Shown: piece by piece, positions 9,081-19,008 of the stretch
How positions within the stretch are numbered: position 1 is the stretch's first letter
Layout: every line of letters starts with the position of its first letter
Assembly: GCA_021151685.1 (NCBI GenBank)
Contig: JAGKWS010000051.1
Location: 1 to 28,110 of the forward strand
Source: Chitinophagaceae bacterium
GTDB lineage: Bacteria; Bacteroidota; Bacteroidia; Chitinophagales; Chitinophagaceae
Reading direction: 5' to 3'
DNA: 28,110 nucleotides
Notes under the pieces: model-generated
Database searches by the model: none
What the model saw: the letters and a program-made list of their open reading frames with translations, nothing else
What the model was told of the DNA's origin: nothing
Translations under genes and position numbers: made by a program

Positions 9081-12000
9081 ATGTTTATGAATAAAACTAT
9101 GTACTCATTATTCGCCCGGGCAATATACAAGAGTATTGCGATGGTGCTATTATCAATGTGCTGCATCATGCAGAATGTTGTAGCACAATCAATGCCCTAC
9201 TCTTTTGTATATACTACAAATACCTATTCTGCGCTTTCAAGTCCCACGGTAGTATCGTCTGGCGTTACGATGAATGACGCTACATTTTCTGTGACACTCC
9301 CTTTCTCATTCAGATTTAATGGAACATTGTATAGTCAAATTTACCTGAGCGAGAATGGCTACGTGAGTTTTGGGACGACCAACCCGGGAACTACTACTAA
9401 TTCTTCAATATCCAGCAGCAACTCAGGTTTTGAGGTCGCTGCGCCTTTTTCAGCAGACTTACAAGGTAGTGCGTCTACGTCTCAATTGAGTTATTTAACA
9501 TCCGGTACCAGCCCCAACCGTATTTTCACTGCCGAATGGAAGAATATGCGGTTTCTGGGCGGTACAGGGCAGACTTTTTCTTTTCAGGTTCTGCTCAAAG
9601 AAACAACCAATATCGTAGAGTTTAAATATAGCACCGTTACCAATACGGGTACTGCCGGTTCTGCTCAGGTTGGGCTGAGGGGTGCTAACAATTCAACTTT
9701 TCTGAACCGAACTACCACTTCCAGCTGGTCTTCAACTACTGCAGGTACCGCCAATAGTGCTACGTGCGCTGTTTCCGGTAGTGTTGTACCGGCCGTCAAT
9801 ACTCTTTTCAGATTTACACCAATACCTACTGTGTCTGTTTCGGGTAGCATGTCTGCGTTTGGAGCATGTACTGGAGCACCAAGTGCCCAACAAAGTTTCA
9901 CAGTTAGCGGATATTATCTTTCAGGCAATGTATCTGTGTCTGCCCCGGCTAACTTTCAGGTGAGCACCACCAGCGGTAGTGGTTTTACAAACAGTGTGAC
10001 GCTAACACAAACCGGCGGCATAGTAAATGCTACCACAATTTATGTCCGCATGTCATCTTCGTTTGGCTGGGGAGGACCAGATAGCATTAGCGTAGCCAGC
10101 AATGGGGCTGCTACAAAAAAAGTGGGTGTTGCTGGCTCTATAGAACGACTAAATGTAAGCGATATTTTCGTTACACCAGGCAGTAGCGGCGTTATAACTG
10201 CAACCGGAGGTACAACATATACATGGGCACCTGTCACAGGGCTTAACGCAACTACCGGAGCAACAGTCATAGCGACACCATCAGCCACTACCGTTTATAC
10301 AGTTAGCGGTACTACTACCGGCGGATGCACAGACATTGCAATTGTACAAGTTGCCGTAGTCAATTCGGGATCTACATATACAGGCACCTACAGTTATACA
10401 GGGCGTTCAAGGTCATTTGTGGTTCCTTCGTGTGTATCGCAAATGACGATGACCGCAAAGGGCGCAAAAGGGTCTAATGGAACAACAGATGTTAACCTGC
10501 CCGGCACCGCCGGTACCGGAGCATTGGGAGGTACGGCAACAGGTACTGCCACGGTAACGCCCGGGCAGGTATACTACGTTTTTGTTGGAGGAGCTGCCGT
10601 CGACACAGTAGGCGGCTTTAATGGTGGCGGTAATGGAGCAAATCTTTCTGGCGCAGGTGGCGGGGCCAGCGATATAAGGATAAATGATGCGACCATCACA
10701 AGCAGAATATTAGTAGCTGGTGGTGGTGGTGGTGGTGGTAACACCGGTTATTGGACCACTGCTACAAATGGCGGCAATGGTGGTGCAGGCGGCGGCGGCA
10801 ATGGGACGAATGGCGCGAGCTGGACAAGTGCCTCACCGGCAGAGACCCTGCTTGGCGGCAGGGGAGGAACTGCAGCTACAGGTGGTGCTGGTGGAGATGG
10901 TTGTCCTTTGGCCATGGGGTCTACAGGCGGTAATGGCAGCTATGGCTATGGCGGGAACGGAGGAAAGATCAGTTTTTACGCCGGACCATCAACTACACCT
11001 CCCCTCTACAGGGTTTGTGGCGGCGGCGGCGGCGGCGGCTATATAGGGGGCGGCGGTGGCGGCGGTGGCACTTATGGAACGAGTGCTTGCTCTCAAAATT
11101 ATAGCACAGGAGCTGGCGGTGGCGCTGGCGGTTCTAATTATGTCGATGCCTCCCTTACTGGTACCACATCCACCAGTGGCACAGGGCTCTCAGGCAATGG
11201 CGAGGTAACAATTTCATTCACGGTGGGCACTAGCACTCCGGTAAATGCTGGCAGCGATGTTGTTATCGGCTCGGGAGGCAGTACAACACTAACTGCTACG
11301 GGTGGGGTTACCTATACCTGGTCGCCGGCAACTGGGCTGAACGCTACCACAGGTGCCTCTGTTGTTGCATCGCCAACAACTACAACAATTTATACAGTAA
11401 CTGGAACCAATGCCTCAGGTTGCACAGCGACCGACGATGTGCAGGTATCGGTAGGGTCGAATATGACTCCGACCTATATTCTATCGTCACCGCAATTGCT
11501 CACTGTTTGCCGAAATGCAGGGCCGACCGACATTAGTTCGCTGTTGCATGTAAATGATACGGATGCCAGCCAAACACTCGCATGGACACAACAAAGCGCG
11601 CCCGCACATGGTACACTCACTTTCACTTCCGCATCGGCATCTTCTGGAAGTACGAATATCACCCCAGGTGGCACAATAACGTATCAACCGTCAATTGGCT
11701 ACTCGGGTGCAGATGTATTTACGATCAGAGTTAGCGATGGAGCAGCAAGTTCTGATATGGTTGTGAATGTATCCGTTACGGCTATATCTACATCCATTTC
11801 ATCACAGACTAACGTGAGCTGTAATGGGGGCAGCAATGGTGCTGTTACGGTAAGTGCAAGCGGTGGTACAGGAACATTGTCTTATTCATGGACACCATCA
11901 GGAGGTTCCGCAGCTACCGCTACAGGCCTCACAGCAAGCAACTACACCTGCACTGTTACTGATGTCAATAGCTGTTCTGCCACGCAGACAGTAACTGTAA

Positions 12001-15000
12001 CGCAGCCCACTGCGATAACGTCATCAATATCTTCACAAACTAATGTGAGCTGTAACGGCGGTAGCAATGGCACTGTTACGGTGAGTGCAAGCGGCGGTAC
12101 AGGAACACTGTCTTATTTATGGGCTCCATCGGGAGGTACTGCTGCTACAGTTACAGGCCTTACGGCAGGTGCCTATACTTGCACTATCACCGATGCTAAT
12201 TCCTGTTCGAGGGTACAGACAGTAACCGTAACACAGCCATCGGCTATCTCCACATCGGTATCGTCTCAAACGAATGTGAGCTGTAATGGTGGTAGCAACG
12301 GAGCTGTTACAGTAACCGCAAGTGGCGGTACTGGAGCACTTTCATACTCATGGTCACCATCAGGTGGCTCTGCAGCTACAGCTACAGGTATAGTGGCAGG
12401 TACATATACATGCACTATCACCGATGCTAATTCTTGTTCGGGGATACAGACGGTAACGGTTACACAGCCATTAGCCATAACTTCATCTATATCCTCACAA
12501 ACAAATGTGAGCTGTAATGGTGGTAGCAACGGTGCTGTTACAGTAACCGCAAGTGGCGGTACTGGAGCACTTTCATACTCATGGTCACCATCAGGTGGCA
12601 CCGCAGCTACAGCTACAGGGCTTGTGGCAGGTACATATACATGCACTATCACAGATGCCAATACCTGTAGCCGTACACAAACCGCAAATGTTACCCAGCC
12701 GTCAACGTCGGTCAGCGTTTCGCTAAGCACACAGACAAATGTTACCTGTCTCGGTGCAGCTACTGGGCAGGCTATTGTCACAGCTACCGGAGGTACTGGC
12801 ACATTAAGTTACTCATGGTCTCCTGCCAGCGGCACTACTTCTACGGCAAATGCCTTGACTGCAGGTACATACACCTGTACTGTAACCGATGCAAATGGCT
12901 GTTCAGCACAGCAAACCGTTAATATTACGCAACCGGCAACGGGCATTACAACATCTATATCCTCTCTGACAAATGTTAGCTGTAATGGAGGCTCTAATGG
13001 TACCGCAACAATAAGTGCCAGCGGCGGCACTGGCACACTTTCGTACTCGTGGGCACCATCGGGCGGCACAGCGGCTACTGCCTCGGGGCTTGCGGCAGGC
13101 ACGTATAGCTGCACGGTATCGGATGCGAGCACATGCAGTAGAGTGCAAACAGTAACTGTTACTCAGCCTGCGGCCTTGGCCTCATCCATATCATCGCAGG
13201 CAAATGTCAGTTGTAATGGTGGTAGTAACGCCACTGTAACGGTTAGCGCAAGTGGTGGCACGGGCACACTTTCCTACTCATGGTCACCATCAGGCGGCAG
13301 CTCAGCTACAGCCGCAGGGCTTTCGGTGGGCAACTACACCTGTACCATCACAGATGCCAACACTTGTAGCCGTACACAGACAGTTACTGTTACACAGCCG
13401 GCACCTTTAACTTCGTCCATATCATCGCAGGTAAATGTAAGCTGCAATGGTGGCAGCAATGGCTCTGCTACGGTGAGTGCAAGTGGCGGTGCGGGCACTC
13501 TTTCGTACTCATGGTCACCATCGGGCGGCACAGCCGCTACGGCTACAGGGCTTGCAGCTGGCAACTATACTTGCACCATCACAGATGCTAATACATGCAG
13601 CCACACACAGACTGTCACTGTCACACAGCCTACTGCTTTGACTTCATCCATATCATCACAGACAAATGTGAGCTGCAATGGGGGTAATAATGGTTCTGTT
13701 GAAGTTAGTGCAAGTGGTGGTTCTGGCACGCTTTCATACTCATGGTTCCCATCAGGTGGTACAGCAGCTATAGCCACGGAACTTACTGGTGGGACATATA
13801 CTTGCACAGTTACAGACGCAAACATGTGCAGCCGGGCACAAACTGTAACCATTATCCAGCCCGTAGCGTTAACGGCTATTACTTCTTCCAGTGCTAATAT
13901 CACTTGCCATGACGGTAACAATGGTACTGCCGTCATTTCAGTATCAGGCGGTACAGCTCCATATGGATACTCATGGTCGCCTGCCGGTGGCTCCACATCA
14001 ACAGCTACATCCCTAACAGCAGGCTCGTATACATGTACTGTTACAGACGCTCTTTCCTGTTCTTATACACATACTGTTGCTTTAACCGAACCGGCTACGG
14101 TGCCGGTAGAAATATCTGGCACGGCTACCATTTGTAATAATACCAGCAGCAATGTGACTATTTCGTCAGATCCTGGTAATACTGTCAACTATTCTATAAA
14201 TGGTGGCACTCCAATTGCCACTGTGATTGGAGCCAGCGGTACTAATATAATTGGCACAGGGCCTTTAAGTTCGTCTGCTACGTACAGTTTGGTCAGTGTT
14301 ACGTCTGGCACTTGCACTTACTCTGCATCTGGGATCGCTACCGTTTCAGTTCACCCACTTCCGACTGTCGATGCCATTACTCCGGTCGTAAGTTGTAACT
14401 TGGCTAATGTAACCGGTATTGATTTCTCCGGACCAGTTACCGGAACAACGTTTACATGGGCAAATGATAATACAACTATTGGCCTGATTGCTTCTGGCAC
14501 AGGTAATATTGCGGCCTTTACCGGAGTAAATTCCGGTACAGTAGCCTCGGTGGCAACCATAACAGTCACGCCCATTGCAAATGGATGCCCAGGCGCAGAG
14601 GAGATATTCACCATTAAAATAGATCCTACACCTGTTGCCGGCATGCCGGTTGATGATGTACTATGCCATAACGAACCCACTGGTGCGTATACGTTCAGCA
14701 GCACTGTCTCCGGAACAACGTTCGCATGGACCAATAGTAATACTTCTATCGGGCTGGGTGCTTCCGGTGTTGGGTCAATTCCATCATTTGCAGCAATTAA
14801 TACAAGTACCGCAACCAGTTCGGCCTCTGTGATCGTAACACCATCTGCAAATGGATGTACCGGTGTTCCTGATACATTTGTTATAACGGTTCATCCCAAG
14901 CCGGAGTTGACGAGTGCGTTAACTGTATCTCCAATCTGTGACAACGCCTTATTTAGCTATGCACCTACCAGTACAACCCCGGGCACAATATTCTCATGGA

Positions 15001-17018
15001 GCCGAGCTGCAATAAGCGGCATCGCCAACGTTGCTGCAAGCGGCACAGGCAACCCTTTGGAGAACCTTGATAATACCTCATCAGCCCCTGTTAATGTAAA
15101 TTATGTGTATATCCTGACTGCCAGTGCCTGCGCTGACACACAAAACGTAAATGTATTGGTGTACCCAACTCCTTCGCTTACGAGCACGCATACTGCGGCA
15201 CCTATCTGTGATGGCTCGCTATTCAATTATGTACCGACGAGTGCTACCCCCGGAGTGACGTTCACTTGGAGCAGGGATGTAATAGGAGGCATAGCAAATG
15301 TTGCAGCGACTGGCATCGGGACTATCAATGAAATTCTTGATAACACTACCCCAAATCCGGTTGTAGTAACTTACACCGACACGCTCCGTATAGGTGGGTG
15401 CTCTAATACACAAACTGTAACGGTAACAGTTAATCCTACTCCACAACTGTTAAGCACTACTACTCCCTCAGCAGTATGCGATGGTACTGTTTTCAACTAT
15501 CTACATTCTTCTGCTACGGCTGGCACCACCTTCAGCTGGTACCGCCCCGTAGTAACGGGCATCAGTAACCCGTCTGCTTCTGGCACAGGTACTATTTCAG
15601 AAACTCTTGACAATACGCAACCGAACCCATTGACAGTTATCTACTATGATACGCTGAAGGCCAATGGATGTTCAAATGTCCATAGCATTAGTCTGATAGT
15701 TAATCCCACTCCTGTGCTTACAAGCGCACTCACAGGTACTGTCTGCGATAGTGCTTTGTATTCTTATGTTCCTGCTTCGCTCACTGCTGGCACTACATTT
15801 ACATGGTCGCGCGCGGCTGTAGCGGGAGTGAGTAACCCGGCGGCAACTGGCACAGGTGCATTGTCTGAGCATCTGTTTAATACTACAGCATTCCCTGTAA
15901 ATGTCATATACGCCGATACACTCCGTGCAAACGGCTGTTTGAATACACAGAATGTAATTGTAGCTGTCAACCCCTCTCCAAAACTCTCTACTGCAACTGT
16001 TGCTACATTTTGTTCCGGAACGCCCTTTACTTACACGGCACTTTCCGCAACCCCGGGCACTACTTTCTCATGGACGAGAGCTGGCGTTGGCGGTATTGTT
16101 CCCTTAGTGGCATCTGGCACAGGAACTATTAGTGAGACGCTGACAAACACCACAAAGGCTCAGAAGGAGACCTACTACCGATTCATGTTGACCGCCAATG
16201 GTTGCTCAGAACCACAGGACTTGACCGTAACCGTCGATCCGAAACCTCAAGTTCCCGAAATAGCGATACACCCTGGCGCATCCCTATGTGGCAATACCTT
16301 GTTCCAGAACTTCGGTGCGTCAACGCCAGCTCCAGATTCAGTAGCATATAATTGGACTGCGGTCAATGCAATTATTGTTGCGCAAGGGGCAGGACATCAG
16401 TACAGCTTAGTTTCATTCAATGCCGCAGGTGCTGCCGAAGTGATATTAACAGCTAATGTTCCATCTGTTACCTGCTTTGCACGAGACACCTTTAAAGTAA
16501 ATGTAAGCACGTCAATAAGTCACACACCGGCCCTTATCTATTTCGTGAATGAGAACCTGGTATGCGGAGACAACGAAGTAGACGGCTATCAGTGGGGCTA
16601 CGATGATATCAACACGCTTGATTCTGTGATATTTCCAGGCCAGATACACCAACACTTCCATGTTGGCGCGCTTGATGTAGCGCATAAACTTTATTGGGTA
16701 ATGACCACTAAAGATGGCTGCAGTCAGAAGACCTACTACAATACTGTAGTTGGCGTACAGAATGTCGATCCTACAATAGCAACCATCAAAGTATACCCTA
16801 ATCCAGCTAACGGTATTGTGAAAATGGAGCTGACCGGCGTAAGCTTCAAAAACACAGTATATGATATAACTGATATGGCTGGCAGGAAGCTTGCTGGTGG
16901 TTACCTGGAACAGACTACTACTTATTTAGACGTTACAGGTCTGGCTCCCGGATTATATATGATCTCCGTTTACGATGGTGGCGGCAAGGCGGCAACAATA
17001 AAACTTGTACGTAATTAA
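9081..17018 (+). CDS. giant T9SS-secreted adhesin with SprB repeats, glycine-rich and PKD-like domains
   Basis: This is a 2645-residue modular surface protein exported by Sec and then T9SS. A signal peptide ends at VVAQ (36). Then come a beta-sandwich N-terminal region (37-245); an Ig-like domain (about 250-355); a short Ig/PKD-like domain (about 357-427) that recurs at 719-790; a glycine-rich domain like that of ALK/LTK receptors (about 433-715), with Gly runs; a cadherin-like domain (about 794-900); ten SprB repeats of about 77 residues (902-1673); two PKD-like units (about 1759-1940); five more PKD-like units of another type (about 1941-2387); and a type A sorting domain (about 2571-2645) starting at VYPNPANG, with LAPGLYMISV and ending IKLVRN. 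SprB repeats are named after the Flavobacterium gliding adhesin. The likely role is adhesion or matrix, anchored at the cell surface. The ligand is unknown. The OmpA gene follows after 59 bp. Confidence 0.92.
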   Translation: MFMNKTMYSLFARAIYKSIAMVLLSMCCIMQNVVAQSMPYSFVYTTNTYSALSSPTVVSSGVTMNDATFSVTLPFSFRFNGTLYSQIYLSENGYVSFGTTNPGTTTNSSISSSNSGFEVAAPFSADLQGSASTSQLSYLTSGTSPNRIFTAEWKNMRFLGGTGQTFSFQVLLKETTNIVEFKYSTVTNTGTAGSAQVGLRGANNSTFLNRTTTSSWSSTTAGTANSATCAVSGSVVPAVNTLFRFTPIPTVSVSGSMSAFGACTGAPSAQQSFTVSGYYLSGNVSVSAPANFQVSTTSGSGFTNSVTLTQTGGIVNATTIYVRMSSSFGWGGPDSISVASNGAATKKVGVAGSIERLNVSDIFVTPGSSGVITATGGTTYTWAPVTGLNATTGATVIATPSATTVYTVSGTTTGGCTDIAIVQVAVVNSGSTYTGTYSYTGRSRSFVVPSCVSQMTMTAKGAKGSNGTTDVNLPGTAGTGALGGTATGTATVTPGQVYYVFVGGAAVDTVGGFNGGGNGANLSGAGGGASDIRINDATITSRILVAGGGGGGGNTGYWTTATNGGNGGAGGGGNGTNGASWTSASPAETLLGGRGGTAATGGAGGDGCPLAMGSTGGNGSYGYGGNGGKISFYAGPSTTPPLYRVCGGGGGGGYIGGGGGGGGTYGTSACSQNYSTGAGGGAGGSNYVDASLTGTTSTSGTGLSGNGEVTISFTVGTSTPVNAGSDVVIGSGGSTTLTATGGVTYTWSPATGLNATTGASVVASPTTTTIYTVTGTNASGCTATDDVQVSVGSNMTPTYILSSPQLLTVCRNAGPTDISSLLHVNDTDASQTLAWTQQSAPAHGTLTFTSASASSGSTNITPGGTITYQPSIGYSGADVFTIRVSDGAASSDMVVNVSVTAISTSISSQTNVSCNGGSNGAVTVSASGGTGTLSYSWTPSGGSAATATGLTASNYTCTVTDVNSCSATQTVTVTQPTAITSSISSQTNVSCNGGSNGTVTVSASGGTGTLSYLWAPSGGTAATVTGLTAGAYTCTITDANSCSRVQTVTVTQPSAISTSVSSQTNVSCNGGSNGAVTVTASGGTGALSYSWSPSGGSAATATGIVAGTYTCTITDANSCSGIQTVTVTQPLAITSSISSQTNVSCNGGSNGAVTVTASGGTGALSYSWSPSGGTAATATGLVAGTYTCTITDANTCSRTQTANVTQPSTSVSVSLSTQTNVTCLGAATGQAIVTATGGTGTLSYSWSPASGTTSTANALTAGTYTCTVTDANGCSAQQTVNITQPATGITTSISSLTNVSCNGGSNGTATISASGGTGTLSYSWAPSGGTAATASGLAAGTYSCTVSDASTCSRVQTVTVTQPAALASSISSQANVSCNGGSNATVTVSASGGTGTLSYSWSPSGGSSATAAGLSVGNYTCTITDANTCSRTQTVTVTQPAPLTSSISSQVNVSCNGGSNGSATVSASGGAGTLSYSWSPSGGTAATATGLAAGNYTCTITDANTCSHTQTVTVTQPTALTSSISSQTNVSCNGGNNGSVEVSASGGSGTLSYSWFPSGGTAAIATELTGGTYTCTVTDANMCSRAQTVTIIQPVALTAITSSSANITCHDGNNGTAVISVSGGTAPYGYSWSPAGGSTSTATSLTAGSYTCTVTDALSCSYTHTVALTEPATVPVEISGTATICNNTSSNVTISSDPGNTVNYSINGGTPIATVIGASGTNIIGTGPLSSSATYSLVSVTSGTCTYSASGIATVSVHPLPTVDAITPVVSCNLANVTGIDFSGPVTGTTFTWANDNTTIGLIASGTGNIAAFTGVNSGTVASVATITVTPIANGCPGAEEIFTIKIDPTPVAGMPVDDVLCHNEPTGAYTFSSTVSGTTFAWTNSNTSIGLGASGVGSIPSFAAINTSTATSSASVIVTPSANGCTGVPDTFVITVHPKPELTSALTVSPICDNALFSYAPTSTTPGTIFSWSRAAISGIANVAASGTGNPLENLDNTSSAPVNVNYVYILTASACADTQNVNVLVYPTPSLTSTHTAAPICDGSLFNYVPTSATPGVTFTWSRDVIGGIANVAATGIGTINEILDNTTPNPVVVTYTDTLRIGGCSNTQTVTVTVNPTPQLLSTTTPSAVCDGTVFNYLHSSATAGTTFSWYRPVVTGISNPSASGTGTISETLDNTQPNPLTVIYYDTLKANGCSNVHSISLIVNPTPVLTSALTGTVCDSALYSYVPASLTAGTTFTWSRAAVAGVSNPAATGTGALSEHLFNTTAFPVNVIYADTLRANGCLNTQNVIVAVNPSPKLSTATVATFCSGTPFTYTALSATPGTTFSWTRAGVGGIVPLVASGTGTISETLTNTTKAQKETYYRFMLTANGCSEPQDLTVTVDPKPQVPEIAIHPGASLCGNTLFQNFGASTPAPDSVAYNWTAVNAIIVAQGAGHQYSLVSFNAAGAAEVILTANVPSVTCFARDTFKVNVSTSISHTPALIYFVNENLVCGDNEVDGYQWGYDDINTLDSVIFPGQIHQHFHVGALDVAHKLYWVMTTKDGCSQKTYYNTVVGVQNVDPTIATIKVYPNPANGIVKMELTGVSFKNTVYDITDMAGRKLAGGYLEQTTTYLDVTGLAPGLYMISVYDGGGKAATIKLVRN
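10378..11225 (+). other. ALK/LTK-type glycine-rich domain region with GGT and GGC runs
   Basis: This part of the adhesin has the layout of the ALK/LTK glycine-rich domain family: SYTGRSRSFVVPS, a TAKGAKG strand, VTPGQVYYVFVGGA, a GASDIRI motif and RILVAGGGGGGG. It contains seven consecutive GGT codons (10719-10739) and seven consecutive GGC codons (11019-11039), with further Gly codons after 11046. Family resemblance is judged by motif order only. Confidence 0.65.
11784..14100 (+). repeat. ten tandem SprB repeats of about 231 bp
   Basis: These are coding tandem repeats with unit starts at 11784, 12015, 12246, 12477 and 12711, then at similar spacing to about 14100. Each unit carries a TNVSCNGGSNG-like start, a GTLSYSW core and an end like TVTVTQP, with a conserved cysteine pair. 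Units 3 and 4 are nearly identical in DNA, while units 5 and 10 are the most divergent. Confidence 0.9.
14901..16248 (+). repeat. five PKD-like repeats of about 80-90 residues
   Basis: Five units share a start like LTSALT, an ICD-LF-Y segment, GTTFSWSR, a SGTGTISETLDNT-like turn, a cysteine near the end and a closing VNPTP. They are clearly repeated at the protein level but more diverged in DNA than the SprB units. They form the stalk just before the C-terminal region. Confidence 0.75.
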
Positions 17019-17077
17019 TTCTGACCGGCGAACTGTGTATTTCTAAAACACCTTTCGCCTTTAAGCCACAAGAAACT

Positions 17078-18970
17078 ATGAGTAAAATAATGAAACTTAG
17101 TATTTTGATGGGTTCCGTAGCACTTGCAGCTACTGCGTATGGGCAAAACACAGACGCGCAGCATGCCCCAAAACAGAGCTGGAATGAAGGCCTTCCGGCA
17201 TGGTGCATAGATGCAAACTTTAAAGGTGGCATCCTCGGGTACAATATGACCACAGCAAACATGGCAGCTAACTATCTGAATAGCATCCAGCCTTATGTAA
17301 GTGAGCTTCGCTTCAAAGATGGTAGATCGGCAGGTGGCGACGTGCAACTTGGCTATTTTTTTGGCAGGAAGAAGCACTTTGGTGTAGGTATTGGATTTCT
17401 GTATTTCAGCCAATCAGGAAGCTTCGAAATGGACAATTTCCACATAGAATATCAGTCTGCCGATTCCAGAGGAGATATGTTTAGGCAGATCGTTACAGCA
17501 AACAGGCCAATAACAGAGGAGTTGAAGATGACCAATGTGCAGATACCGTTTGTGCTAAAGTATAAAACGATGTTCTCAAAAAAGTGGGGATTCACGGTCG
17601 ATGCAGGGTTGACCTATAACGCGCAGATGACTACACAATATGCTACGAATGCGACTTTTGACTATGAGGCCATCTATAATTACAGGCTCGTTAACGGTGC
17701 GCCTGTTGCATTCTACGACAATTCACCTGCTCCGTCTGGTGGCGCATGGCTTATCACAAAAGCTAACTATACGGATAAGAACCCTGAAAGCAACATATCT
17801 GATGCCTTTACCCAACTCCAAATACAGGGGTATAATGTGGCTTTGGTTAGCGAACCTGCGAACAGGAGCGGAGAAGTAAATTACAGTTCAAAGTCAGTGG
17901 GCCTACTGGTCAACCCTTCTGCCAGCTATATGTTGTCGGCTCATGTGGCACTGAACCTTGGTGTGTACTACATGCAGCAGTCGCTAAAGAATGAAAATAC
18001 TGCCTCATACAGGATCACAGATAGGGTGGGTAGCTACAATTCCCTGGTAAAAAGCAATAGTGTAGTCAGTGCTTCCAACTATGGCGTAAACTTTGGCTTA
18101 CGTATTTACCTGGTTGGCGCAAAGGACAGAGACAAAGATGGAGTGCCTGACCGCAGGGATGATTGTCCGGATGTGGCTGGCTTGCGCTGGTTCAGGGGAT
18201 GCCCCGACCGTGATATGGACAGTGTGATGGACATAGATGATGACTGCCCCGATCTAAAAGGGCTGGTGAAATACAAGGGTTGTCCTGACACTGATGGAGA
18301 TGGTGTGATAGATAGGAATGATGGCTGTCCGTCTATGGCAGGCTTGCCTGCCCTGCGGGGATGCCCTGACAAGGATGGTGATGGCATAGCCGATATGGAA
18401 GATGCCTGTCCGGACCAGAAGGGTAAGGTGGCAATGATGGGCTGTCCCGATACCGATGGTGACGGGATTGCAGATCCGAAGGATGAATGTCCTGAGAGTG
18501 CGGGTCTTACGCAGTTCAATGGATGTCCGGACAGGGATAATGACGGCACGCCTGATAGTAAAGATAAATGCCCCGATGTACCCGGACCTGCTGAGAATGC
18601 TGGTTGCCCTTCGGCAAAGAGGAGTACATTGAACGTAGATATGATTCAGTTCGAGACAGGAACATCTGTGATCGCGAAAAGATCTTATCATATAATAGAC
18701 GACGCGGTAAAAGTGTTGAAGAGTGACGAATCAGCTGTGTTGCGTATAGATGGACATGCTGACATAACAGGCACGCGTAGCTTGAACAAACGCCTGTCAA
18801 GGCAGCGCGCGGAAGCAGTGAAGCACTACTTCCTAAAGAAAGGGGTACCCGCAGACCGCCTTATTGCTACAGGTCATGGCAGCGACGAACCGATAGATAG
18901 TAATGATACCAGAGAAGGACGAGCGAGGAACAGGCGTGTTGTAATGGCTATTAAGTATATTGATAACTGA
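17078..18970 (+). CDS. OmpA-family outer-membrane protein with thrombospondin type 3 repeats
   Basis: This 630-residue envelope protein probably ties the outer membrane to peptidoglycan. It has a signal peptide (about 1-23, ending AYGQ), a beta-barrel-like region (about 24-347, many alternating aromatic strands such as HFGVGIGFLYF), and six calcium-binding thrombospondin type 3 repeats (about 349-510, forms such as DTDGDGIADPKDECP). The C-terminal OmpA/MotB domain (about 515-630) has IDGHADITGTRSLN, LSRQRAEAVKHYFL and RARNRRVV, which form the diaminopimelate-binding pocket in this family. It lies 59 bp after the adhesin gene on the same strand, so cotranscription is likely. A role in holding or displaying the adhesin is an inference from position. 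Confidence 0.92.
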   Translation: MSKIMKLSILMGSVALAATAYGQNTDAQHAPKQSWNEGLPAWCIDANFKGGILGYNMTTANMAANYLNSIQPYVSELRFKDGRSAGGDVQLGYFFGRKKHFGVGIGFLYFSQSGSFEMDNFHIEYQSADSRGDMFRQIVTANRPITEELKMTNVQIPFVLKYKTMFSKKWGFTVDAGLTYNAQMTTQYATNATFDYEAIYNYRLVNGAPVAFYDNSPAPSGGAWLITKANYTDKNPESNISDAFTQLQIQGYNVALVSEPANRSGEVNYSSKSVGLLVNPSASYMLSAHVALNLGVYYMQQSLKNENTASYRITDRVGSYNSLVKSNSVVSASNYGVNFGLRIYLVGAKDRDKDGVPDRRDDCPDVAGLRWFRGCPDRDMDSVMDIDDDCPDLKGLVKYKGCPDTDGDGVIDRNDGCPSMAGLPALRGCPDKDGDGIADMEDACPDQKGKVAMMGCPDTDGDGIADPKDECPESAGLTQFNGCPDRDNDGTPDSKDKCPDVPGPAENAGCPSAKRSTLNVDMIQFETGTSVIAKRSYHIIDDAVKVLKSDESAVLRIDGHADITGTRSLNKRLSRQRAEAVKHYFLKKGVPADRLIATGHGSDEPIDSNDTREGRARNRRVVMAIKYIDN

Positions 18971-18985
18971 TATAAGCTATTTCGC

Positions 18986-19008
18986 ACCAACTCGTTAACT
19001 CAGTTGGT
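18986..19008 (+). terminator. weak hairpin after the OmpA gene
   Basis: A perfect 7-bp stem (ACCAACT at 18986-18992 with AGTTGGT at 19002-19008) and a 9-base loop begin 15 bases after the OmpA stop. There is no T run after it, so termination is only possible. The stronger hairpin at 19260-19310 may be the real end of the transcript. Confidence 0.35.

Noticed and set aside
12266..13996. Long minus-strand open frames across the SprB repeats
   Set aside because: They are Pro/Val-rich shadows produced by the repetitive codon pattern of the sense gene.
11784..14100. Regular repeat spacing as a CRISPR-like array
   Set aside because: The units are about 231 bp, coding, in frame and vary like protein repeats; there are no spacers.
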